Below are positions 1 to 6,983 of a DNA stretch of 64,000 nucleotides, one piece after another. Source of the stretch: an uncultured Prevotellaceae bacterium (lineage in GTDB: Bacteria; Bacteroidota; Bacteroidia; Bacteroidales; UBA3663). The stretch lies in NCBI GenBank assembly GCA_900319235.1, contig ONNR01000018.1, forward strand, positions 1 to 64,000. The letters run 5' to 3'. The first letter of the stretch is position 1, and every line of letters starts with the position of its first letter. The notes beneath the pieces were generated by a model. That model searched no databases and had not been told where the DNA came from. It saw only the letters and a list, made by a program, of their open reading frames with translations. Position numbers and translations under genes: made by a program.

Positions 1-1
1 C

Positions 2-103
2 AGGTATCCCTTCAACCAATCGGCGCACGACCGCAAGATGCTCCTCGAAAAAGTTGCCGAACTCAAGTCGCGCAACGACGAGCCCACTCCAAACGCAGAG
101 TAA
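2..103 (+). CDS. 3' end of an unidentified gene (partial)
   Basis: An open frame enters from the left edge and ends at TAA 101-103, giving 33 residues that finish DEPTPNAE. The visible tail is charged and probably helical (KMLLEKVAELKSRN), like many soluble protein C-termini. Codon use is normal for the window. No family can be assigned from so short a piece. The 42-bp tandem array begins 17 bp after the stop codon. Confidence 0.55.
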   Translation, partial: RYPFNQSAHDRKMLLEKVAELKSRNDEPTPNAE

Positions 104-120
104 CTCTTCCCCAATCGAGG

Positions 121-491
121 CATACAGATTCCATCGACCAAATCTTTATTCTCCGCTCGGACCATACAGATTTCATCTACCAAAACTGTATGCCGCGCCC
201 GGAGCATACAGATTCTATCTACCAAAACTGTATGCCTCGATTGGAGCATACAGATTCCATCTACCAAAACTGTATGCCGCGCTCGGACCATACAGATTCT
301 ATCTACCAAAACTGTATGCCTCGCTTGGACCATACAGATTTCATCTACCAAATATGTATGCCGCGCTCGGACCATACAGATTTCATCTGCCAAATATGTA
401 TGCTACGATCGGACCATACAGATTCTATCTATCAAAACTGTATGCTCCTATAAGAGTATAAAGATTTCGCATGCCAAATCTGTATGCTACA
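121..491. repeat. 42-bp tandem hairpin array, eight units plus a degenerate ninth
   Basis: Units start at 121, 163, 205, 247, 289, 331, 373 and 415, exactly 42 bp apart, with a decayed ninth at 457. Each opens with CATACAGATT and, 16 nt after the CATACAG arm, carries the inverted copy CTGTATG, so every unit can fold as a hairpin. Variant units change both arms toward CATACA...TGTATG, with GATTT facing AAATA. Two frames stay open because 42 is a multiple of three and the unit has no stop, but the translation is a bare 14-residue repeat with no signal peptide or start context. I treat it as non-coding. Confidence 0.9.
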
Positions 492-497
492 ATGTAA

Positions 498-529
498 CGG
501 GTCCAATTCACGATTCAGAATTGGACCCG
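498..529 (-). terminator. Hairpin downstream of the AAA-ATPase gene
   Basis: Arms 498-509 (CGGGTCCAATTC) and 518-529 (GAATTGGACCCG) form a perfect 12-bp stem with an 8-nt loop, 37 bp after the stop codon of the leftward ATPase gene. No strong T-run follows on the minus strand, so termination or mRNA end protection is inferred from position. Confidence 0.5.
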
Positions 530-565
530 CTACTGAGAAATAGACTTATACTATTGTTTTTGCAG

Positions 566-2116
566 CTAAACAATCACTTCATAGATACGTTTGCCGTTCC
601 AATCAATCCATTGCGGATTGATGTTTTTCTTGTCCTTCGAAAAGTCAAACGTGACTAAAAAACCTTCGTCCATGTTGCGGGTGGAGAGATAGGCTGCCAA
701 TTGATCACGACCGCTCTCCTCGTACTTGTCTCCTCTCCAAATCTTCAATTCGATGATGAATTCCTGTCGACCGTAAGTCACTACCAGATCCATGCGACGG
801 TTGTCGCGTGTCTGTGGTTCTACATAATAGAAGCCGGTGCCGTTGATAATGGGTTTAAGAAAAGTGAGGAATAGCAATCTTCCCTCTCGCTCAAGGAAGG
901 GCACGGTGCTGTCGCGATATTCCTCGTGCATTAGGTCGGCAAAGCGTCGGATAACGAAATCCATCTGTAGTTGTCCGTCGCGAACGTAGTTGAGTTGTGG
1001 ACGTAGTTTGCCCATGTCGGCGATGCTTTGCTCAGCGATGAAGTAGTTGTTCAACACCTCTTCAAAGATAATGTTATGGATGCGTACTTTGCGCGAGGCA
1101 TCGTACCGGATGATGCTGAACATAGTGGCAAAGTCCATCACCGGATTGTTGGCATCGTAAGTAATTGTGTCGCCCAATATGGAAAGAGAATAGATGAATC
1201 GTTTCAATTCTGGGTACTCCTCCAAGTTCTTTGTCAAACTGGTGAAGAGGGTATTCTTTTCCAAAATGGTCTGCTTGGTGGCAGTTTGCACTCCTTCCAA
1301 GGTCCAATTTTTATCCAATTCTTCATCGATGACTTTGCACAATTTGCTCACCAAAAACGGGTAACCATTGGTATATTTGTAAATCTCTTCACTGATGGCC
1401 TTGATGTCCATACCTGTATGGAAATCGGTTTCGTAGTCAGATAGCATCTGAGCTATCTCGTCGGCTTGGAAGGTCATATCAACTTTGAAGTCGGCTGCGA
1501 TGTTCCAAGGCGAGTTATATTTCTTTTCGGCATCAGGACGCAACTTCAATTTCAGGTTCTTCACGTCATATACACCTGCCAACACAATGCTGAAAAAAGT
1601 GGAATCCATACCGCTTAAACTGCGCTCCAAATATTTGTTTCGCAGCATCCCGAGGAAGTTGAGAAACAATTGATTGTCACTGCTCTTATCAACTTCATCA
1701 ATAGTCAACACAACAGGCTTTGCGCTTGTCTTGCAAAATTTCGTGATTATCGAAGCCAATTCTTCAATCGACTTGGCTGCGCTTTCTTGCCAGATACTTA
1801 CCAGTTCATCATCTGTTTTTATGGAAGCGAGACGGTTTGACATCATCTTGGAGAAGGTCCCTACGAATGCCTCTTCAGAGGCAAATGCACTATCGCCCAA
1901 TCCTTCGAAGCTCATTGGTACAACAAGGTAGCGATCTGACATTCGGCGCCAGATCATCATCAGCGTGGTAGTCTTTCCGTATTGACGTGCACGATTAATG
2001 GTAAAGTATTCTCCCATATCAACCAATTCTTCCACAAATTTGAATCTTTTGGCAGAATCGACCATATAGTGCCATTCGGGGTTACAACTACCTGTAATGT
2101 TGAATCTTTTTCTCAT
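566..2116 (-). CDS. AAA-ATPase-like / PD-(D/E)XK nuclease-like protein
   Basis: A 516-residue protein of the AAA-ATPase-like family (PF09820 type) that is multicopy in Bacteroidota and whose role is not established. Residues 44-50 (RQYGKTT) form an abbreviated Walker A, and a Walker B (VLTIDEVDK) lies near 135-145. The C-terminal part has the PD-(D/E)XK pattern: an Asp in RRMDLVV, then an E-x-K pair in IIELKIWRG, a domain associated with DUF1703/PF08011. The protein is full length. It is monocistronic, with a TATATTTG promoter at 2167-2174 on the minus strand. It flanks the 42-bp hairpin array, but nothing visible shows a functional link. Family call is confident; function is unknown. Confidence 0.85.
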   Translation of the reverse strand: MRKRFNITGSCNPEWHYMVDSAKRFKFVEELVDMGEYFTINRARQYGKTTTLMMIWRRMSDRYLVVPMSFEGLGDSAFASEEAFVGTFSKMMSNRLASIKTDDELVSIWQESAAKSIEELASIITKFCKTSAKPVVLTIDEVDKSSDNQLFLNFLGMLRNKYLERSLSGMDSTFFSIVLAGVYDVKNLKLKLRPDAEKKYNSPWNIAADFKVDMTFQADEIAQMLSDYETDFHTGMDIKAISEEIYKYTNGYPFLVSKLCKVIDEELDKNWTLEGVQTATKQTILEKNTLFTSLTKNLEEYPELKRFIYSLSILGDTITYDANNPVMDFATMFSIIRYDASRKVRIHNIIFEEVLNNYFIAEQSIADMGKLRPQLNYVRDGQLQMDFVIRRFADLMHEEYRDSTVPFLEREGRLLFLTFLKPIINGTGFYYVEPQTRDNRRMDLVVTYGRQEFIIELKIWRGDKYEESGRDQLAAYLSTRNMDEGFLVTFDFSKDKKNINPQWIDWNGKRIYEVIV

Positions 2117-2166
2117 AGTTCAAACTCTTAGAATTCGCGAAAGCCGTTTCTAGCTATTTCACGGTG

Positions 2167-2197
2167 CAAATATACGATTTATTTTTCAAAATGCAAA
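2167..2197 (-). promoter_or_regulatory. Bacteroidota promoter for the AAA-ATPase gene
   Basis: On the minus strand the -7 element TATATTTG lies at 2174-2167 and TTTG at 2197-2194, 19 nt apart. This matches the Bacteroidota sigma-ABfr consensus and sits about 50 bp upstream of the start codon. Confidence 0.7.
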
Positions 2198-2289
2198 AGA
2201 AATTCATAGGAATTGTGTTATTTTTCTGTTTCCTGTGCTTTTCGACCACTACTTCCATATTTTGTAAAAAGCTAATTATCAGAAAATAA

Positions 2290-2325
2290 TTTGCGATGGA
2301 TAGCCTGATGGCTTTCCATCGCAAA
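2290..2325 (-). terminator. Rho-independent terminator of the uxuB-like gene
   Basis: Arms 2290-2300 and 2315-2325 (TTTGCGATGGA / TCCATCGCAAA) pair, and the stem continues after one T-T mismatch through AGCC/GGCT to a 4-nt loop. The minus-strand exit is T-rich. It lies 22 bp past the stop of the leftward gene. Confidence 0.8.
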
Positions 2326-2347
2326 TCGAAACGGTCAATTCAAGCGA

Positions 2348-3937
2348 TCAACGAGCACTTACGTACTTGTGGAGTGTAGCACGCACGGCACCGGGACCGG
2401 CGTAGAGTTCCTTGACCATACCCTCGATCTTTTCGCCGAGGCCGACTTCGTAGAGATCGACAGCGAAGACATCCTTGCGGCTGAAGAGCTGGCGCAGGCA
2501 GCTGAAGTCCTGGTCGGGCTTGCCGAGTTCGAGCGGAGCCACGATGGCCTGGAGTTCGGCGAGCAGCGGGTCGGTGGAAGGAGTGAAAGGTTCGCCCATA
2601 TCGTCGAGGCCCTTCAGATAGCGTGCATAGCCTGCCAAGGTGAGCGGGATGAGCACGAGGTTGTCCTTGTCGAGGCCACGTGCCACGTACTTCTTGATGG
2701 TCTCACCGAAGCGGATGGGCAGCTTCTGCGACGTGTCGGTGGCGATACGCTGCGGAGCATCGGGCATGAACGGGTTGGGCAGACGACGGTTGATGACGGT
2801 GCCGATGAACTCGTAGGGATTCAGTACACCGGGATCGGTAACCACTGGCATTGCCTCGATGTAGCCAATCTTCTGGATGAAGGCACGCAGGTCGGGGTCG
2901 GCCATCTCGGCTGAGATGAGCGTGTAGCCGAGCATGCAGCCATAGATCGACATGGCGGTGTGGAGCGGATTGAGGCAGGTGGTCACCTTCATGGTCTCGA
3001 CCTTATCGACGGTCTCGCGGGTGGTGTAGAGTGCGCCACCGAGTTCGAGCGGTGGACGACCGTTGGTGTAGTTGTCCTCCACAACGAGGTACTGCACCTC
3101 TTCGGCATTGACGAAAGGAGCGGTGTAGGTGTGACGCTCGGTGATGATGGTCTGGTTGTCCTCGAAGCCATCGGCAGCAAGCATGGCCTGTACCTTCTCG
3201 TGTGGACGTGGAGTGATCTTGTCGATCATCGACCAGGGATAGGTCACCTTGGTCGAATCCTGCAGATAACCGAGGAAGTCGGCAGGAACAAGCTCCTGCT
3301 CAACCCACTTGCGTGCATAGGCCTGCACACCTGCCTTTACCTTGTCGCCATTGTGCGAGCAGTTGTCGGTGCTCTGCAGGGTGATGGGCAGCTGTCCTGC
3401 CTTGAAGCGAGCGAGCATCAGCACGGCGAGCTTACCCATGGCGAAGACGGGCTTGAGGCCGCGCTCGAGGTCAGCTGGAGCCACGCTGTAGCCCTTCTCG
3501 GTGATGGTGAAGGTCACCATCTGGAGGCTTGGCTGACGGAAGATCTCGACGAGGCGTGCCCAGTCGTCGGCAAACTGATAGTCGGCCTTGAGGCTCTCGG
3601 TAACTGAGGCGATGACCTTCTTCTCGATGGTGCCCGTCGATTGGAGGCTGACGAGGAGCGACAGGTTGTCGTAAGGACGATAGGCCTTGTCGATGATCTC
3701 GTAGTCGAAGCTCTCGGCCACGATGACGCCACGGTCGTACTTGCCGCTGTTGAGGGCATCGTTGAGGATGGCAGCGGGGAAGGCACGGAAGATGTTGCCG
3801 GCACCGAAGTGCACCCAGGTGGGTTCGTCGTGCGTCTTCTTTGCCACTGCTGCGATGTCAAACTTTGGAAGCTCATATCCTTTGGCTTCCCATTCGGCAG
3901 CGTTGAAGCTGCCCGAAGTGATTTCTTTTAATTTCAT
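2348..3937 (-). CDS. uxuB: Mannitol dehydrogenase-family oxidoreductase, probable fructuronate reductase
   Basis: A 529-residue long-chain polyol dehydrogenase, the family that contains UxuB (D-mannonate/D-fructuronate oxidoreductase), UxaB and mannitol 2-dehydrogenase. The NAD-binding loop HFGAGNIFRAF spans residues 43-53. A Lys...Asn-Pro-Leu-His motif near residue 320 (KVTTCLNPLHT) matches the family's catalytic Lys/Asn/His cluster. It lies 94 bp downstream of the GH115 alpha-glucuronidase on the same strand, so reduction of fructuronate derived from xylan glucuronic acid is the best reading. UxuC and UxuA are not in the window. The MGx(N)-type family is certain; the exact substrate is inferred from context. 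Confidence 0.82.
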   Translation of the reverse strand: MKLKEITSGSFNAAEWEAKGYELPKFDIAAVAKKTHDEPTWVHFGAGNIFRAFPAAILNDALNSGKYDRGVIVAESFDYEIIDKAYRPYDNLSLLVSLQSTGTIEKKVIASVTESLKADYQFADDWARLVEIFRQPSLQMVTFTITEKGYSVAPADLERGLKPVFAMGKLAVLMLARFKAGQLPITLQSTDNCSHNGDKVKAGVQAYARKWVEQELVPADFLGYLQDSTKVTYPWSMIDKITPRPHEKVQAMLAADGFEDNQTIITERHTYTAPFVNAEEVQYLVVEDNYTNGRPPLELGGALYTTRETVDKVETMKVTTCLNPLHTAMSIYGCMLGYTLISAEMADPDLRAFIQKIGYIEAMPVVTDPGVLNPYEFIGTVINRRLPNPFMPDAPQRIATDTSQKLPIRFGETIKKYVARGLDKDNLVLIPLTLAGYARYLKGLDDMGEPFTPSTDPLLAELQAIVAPLELGKPDQDFSCLRQLFSRKDVFAVDLYEVGLGEKIEGMVKELYAGPGAVRATLHKYVSAR

Positions 3938-3970
3938 GAGACTATAATTAAAGATATTTGGTGGCTTGAG

Positions 3971-4024
3971 GATCTAGAGATTCTAGAAGATCTAGACTAT
4001 CTAGAATATCTAGAGAATCTAGAG
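3971..4024. repeat. 9-bp CTAGA array between GH115 and uxuB
   Basis: Six back-to-back 9-bp units share an NNTCTAGAN core (GATCTAGAG, ATTCTAGAA, GATCTAGAC and so on). Because TCTAGA is itself palindromic, the whole array reads alike on both strands. It sits in the 94-bp spacer inside a presumed operon. Confidence 0.88.
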
Positions 4025-4031
4025 AAAAAAA

Positions 4032-6767
4032 CTACTTCTCCCTTGGGCTCTCGACCCCCTTCAGGTGCGAGGGGTCGTAGCCGCCGAGGTCGATGACGAC
4101 CTTTTCGACCACAAGACCCGGGTCGAGCGGACGGATGGTGAGGTGGTGGAGGTCGGCGGGCGAGATGGGCAGCTCGGTGACCGTCTCGATAATGCGGGTG
4201 GCGGCGATGGCGTACATCTCGTTGGTGTTCTCCTCGATGTAGCGGCTGTTGTAGTTGACTTCAACGGCCTCGCCATTGTCGAGCTGAAGCGTATAGCGAT
4301 GGCCTTCCTTGCGCAGGAAGGGCAAGGTGCTGTTGGTGATGATGTGCACCTTGACGCTTGTTCCCTCGAAGCCTTCGGCACGGAAGGCATAGTCGAGCGA
4401 AGCGCCTTCGCAGGCTGCATTGTGCGGCAGCAGGGCAACGCCCGAAAGGGTGCGGCCCAAGGTGGGCAGAATGGTCCACGTGCCGTCGGCACTGGGACTC
4501 GCCTCGAAGTAATGTTCGGCCTCGATGCTCACCTGTCCGTTGTAGGCCTTGAAGACGTAGTGCGGGGCTTCGGGCTTGGCTGGCTTGTCGGCATCGACAC
4601 GAACGACCTTCGGGCATACCTGCACATCGGGCTGCTGCCATGATCTGTAGCCGATATGGGTCTGATCCATCAGATGGTTCCACTTGCCTCCTCCGATGCT
4701 GTGATATTCACGCGTCAGCTCGTCGTCACGGGCGAAGCATTGCTCCACAAGGTCGGCATAACAGTTGGCACGCGGGTCACCGAGGGCAGCGAGATAGAGG
4801 TTCTGCGCCTGGGCATAGTACATCTCGTAGAGGTTGGCCATCGACTGGATGGGGAACAGGATGAGCTGATGATAGGCGTCGCGTGCCGGGGCGGGCACCT
4901 TCTGCCACAGGCGATAGGCATCGGCCTCGAGCGCCTTGTACTGTAGCATCGCCTGCTCCCACTCTCCGCTCTGCAGGTTGTAGGTGCGCCAATTCAAGAG
5001 CTCGGGGGTGACGCGGCTGTTGTAGCGGAGGTAGGTCTCCAAGAGACGAGCCGCTTCGCGGGAAAGGTTTGAGGGGTTTGAGGGGTTCGAAAGGTTCTCA
5101 CCCAGCATCTGAGCGCAGAAGTCGAGGGCGTGCTGGTGGACGCTGCTGATGTCGGCGTAGTCATCGGGACGCCAGGCCATCTTGAGGAAAAGGTCGATGG
5201 GATGCTCCATGGGCTTGAGGTCGCCCACATTGAGAATCCAGAGGTCGTCGATGCCATATTCGTAGCACAGGCGCATCTGTTCCCACAAGTGGTTGGTGGT
5301 GGTGACGTTGGCCCACTTGGTGTTGCGCGGACCACCCACGTAATCGACGTGGTAGTACATGCCCCATCCGCCCTTGCGGTTCATGAGTGCCTCCTTGGTG
5401 CGCGTAGCTGAAACGTTGGCTTCGGGTACACGACGAATGTCGCCCCAGTTGTCGTCGCAAAGCATGATAAGCACATCGTCGGGCACATCGAGGCCCAGGT
5501 CATAGAGGTGCTGCACCTCCTTGTAGAGTGCCCACATCTGAGGCGTGCGGTCGGCCTTCTTGCCTGTCACCTCGGCGATGATGCGGCGCTGGTTGCTGAT
5601 GATGTTCTCGAGGAGCTTCTTGTTGTAGTCGTCAAGGTTCTGGGTGAGGTGGTCGAAGCCCTCCTTGCCTCCCAGGCCCGTGTCGCCATCGCCTCGCATA
5701 CCGATGGTAATCAGGTCCTCGGTGCCACGGGCGCGTTCGATGCCTTCGCGGAAGAACTGGTCGATGACGGGCTTGTTGACTGCATAATCCCAACGAGCCT
5801 CGGCAGGCGCCTCATCGTCATTACGGGCACCTGCTTCCTTCATCTTTGCGCGCTTGTAGCGCACCCATTCCTGATGGTTGCGAGCCATGGGTTCATGATG
5901 GGAAGTGCCCATAATGATACCCATCTCGTCTGCCAATGGTCCGTTGAGCGGATCGTCGAAATAGAAGGCATTGCCCCACATCGCGGGCCACAAATAGTTG
6001 CCTTTCAAGCGGAGCAGCAGTTCGAAGACGTGTTCGTAGAAAAGGTGGTTGAAGCCGCGGGCATAGGTGTTGCCCCAAGGATCGACGGGAAGGTTCTCGC
6101 ACTGGCTGTCGGGAAACTTCTCCTTCACCCAACCCGAAAGACAGGGAGCCTCGTCGTTGAGAAAGATGCCACGATAGCGAACTATGGGTTCCCCATCGGT
6201 GTAAATACCTGGAAGGAGGAAGATGCTATCGCGCTTAACAATGGGCATATCGGCCCACCATGCCCATGGCGAAACGCCCAACTGACGGCTCAGTTCGTAG
6301 ATTCCATATTCGGTGCCTCGCTTGTCGCTGCCTGCGATGACGAGCATCCGGCCAGTCTTGCCTTTGTACAAGACACCAGCATCAAGCAATGTGATGATAT
6401 ACTTCTCGCGCTTGTCTTTCAGTTCCTTGGCATCAATGGCCTTGCGCTTGACCAATTGCTGAATGCAACTGCTCTTCTCAAGCGAACCGACAAGGAGAAT
6501 CGGCGCATCGCCTTCGGCCTGGGTCAGAATCCTGGCAACACTTTGACCGGTCACCTGTTCGAAGTCCTTGCTTAGGTTATCGAGTGCACGACGGATGCCG
6601 GGATAGTCGTTCTGGTCGAAGACAATCTGGACCGGGCCCTGCTGTGTAGGATAGATGCAGAGGGCATTGTCCTGGTCTTGGAAAGTGACAAACTGATCGG
6701 CCGCCTGCATCGCAGTTGTCAAAGACAGTGCTAAAAGAAGCACTATGGATGTTAGAATCTGTTTCAT
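4032..6767 (-). CDS. GH115 xylan alpha-1,2-glucuronidase
   Basis: A 911-residue exported enzyme with an N-terminal signal peptide ending near AMQA/AD (residues 1-23). It carries the GH115 hallmark blocks GIYELSRQLGVSPWAWWAD, LLLRLKGNYLWPAMWGN, GTSHHEPM and GMRGDGDTGLGG in the family order. GH115 enzymes remove (4-O-methyl)glucuronic acid from glucuronoxylan. Length is normal for the family (about 830-970 residues). A TATCTTTG promoter lies at 6809-6816 on the minus strand. One oddity is an in-frame 36-bp insert at 5063-5098 that encodes a SNPSNPSNLS run and is built of the same 9-bp units seen between genes elsewhere. It falls in a helix-linker region and should be tolerated. Family call is secure. 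Confidence 0.95.
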   Translation of the reverse strand: MKQILTSIVLLLALSLTTAMQAADQFVTFQDQDNALCIYPTQQGPVQIVFDQNDYPGIRRALDNLSKDFEQVTGQSVARILTQAEGDAPILLVGSLEKSSCIQQLVKRKAIDAKELKDKREKYIITLLDAGVLYKGKTGRMLVIAGSDKRGTEYGIYELSRQLGVSPWAWWADMPIVKRDSIFLLPGIYTDGEPIVRYRGIFLNDEAPCLSGWVKEKFPDSQCENLPVDPWGNTYARGFNHLFYEHVFELLLRLKGNYLWPAMWGNAFYFDDPLNGPLADEMGIIMGTSHHEPMARNHQEWVRYKRAKMKEAGARNDDEAPAEARWDYAVNKPVIDQFFREGIERARGTEDLITIGMRGDGDTGLGGKEGFDHLTQNLDDYNKKLLENIISNQRRIIAEVTGKKADRTPQMWALYKEVQHLYDLGLDVPDDVLIMLCDDNWGDIRRVPEANVSATRTKEALMNRKGGWGMYYHVDYVGGPRNTKWANVTTTNHLWEQMRLCYEYGIDDLWILNVGDLKPMEHPIDLFLKMAWRPDDYADISSVHQHALDFCAQMLGENLSNPSNPSNLSREAARLLETYLRYNSRVTPELLNWRTYNLQSGEWEQAMLQYKALEADAYRLWQKVPAPARDAYHQLILFPIQSMANLYEMYYAQAQNLYLAALGDPRANCYADLVEQCFARDDELTREYHSIGGGKWNHLMDQTHIGYRSWQQPDVQVCPKVVRVDADKPAKPEAPHYVFKAYNGQVSIEAEHYFEASPSADGTWTILPTLGRTLSGVALLPHNAACEGASLDYAFRAEGFEGTSVKVHIITNSTLPFLRKEGHRYTLQLDNGEAVEVNYNSRYIEENTNEMYAIAATRIIETVTELPISPADLHHLTIRPLDPGLVVEKVVIDLGGYDPSHLKGVESPREK
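5063..5098. repeat. In-frame 9-bp array inside the GH115 gene
   Basis: Four 9-bp units (AAAGGTTTG, AGGGGTTTG, AGGGGTTCG, AAAGGTTCT) follow one another within the coding sequence. They encode a Ser-Asn-Pro/Leu triplet repeat. The same unit type forms the intergenic array at 51260-51336. Confidence 0.85.
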
Positions 6768-6808
6768 GTAATAGGTGAAAAATAAGGCTTCGATTAAGAA
6801 ATACGGTG

Positions 6809-6816
6809 CAAAGATA
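6809..6816 (-). promoter_or_regulatory. Promoter -7 element for the GH115 gene
   Basis: TATCTTTG on the minus strand lies 42 bp upstream of the GH115 ATG. No clear TTTG -33 element is visible at the standard spacing, which may indicate activator dependence (inference). Confidence 0.6.
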
Positions 6817-6937
6817 GTAAATTCCTGGGATTATTCGCCTATCGGGATGCGATTTTTTTGCATTTTACACCTTTTAAATATAAATAAAAAAGAAAATGCA
6901 ACAAAATCTATAATGATTTACGCGAACTTGCAACCCA

Positions 6938-6963
6938 TTTGCAAACAAAATGGCCTACCTTTG
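6938..6963 (+). promoter_or_regulatory. Promoter for the P-type ATPase
   Basis: TTTG at 6938-6941 and TACCTTTG at 6956-6963 form a Bacteroidota promoter with slightly short spacing (14 nt). It lies 21 bp upstream of the ATG, so the leader is very short. Confidence 0.6.
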
Positions 6964-6983
6964 CAGCGTAAAAACTAAAAAAT

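Noticed and set aside
54-461. 135-codon open frame over the 42-bp array
   Set aside because: It is a 14-residue repeat made only because the unit has no stop. Another frame is equally open, and there is no start context or domain.
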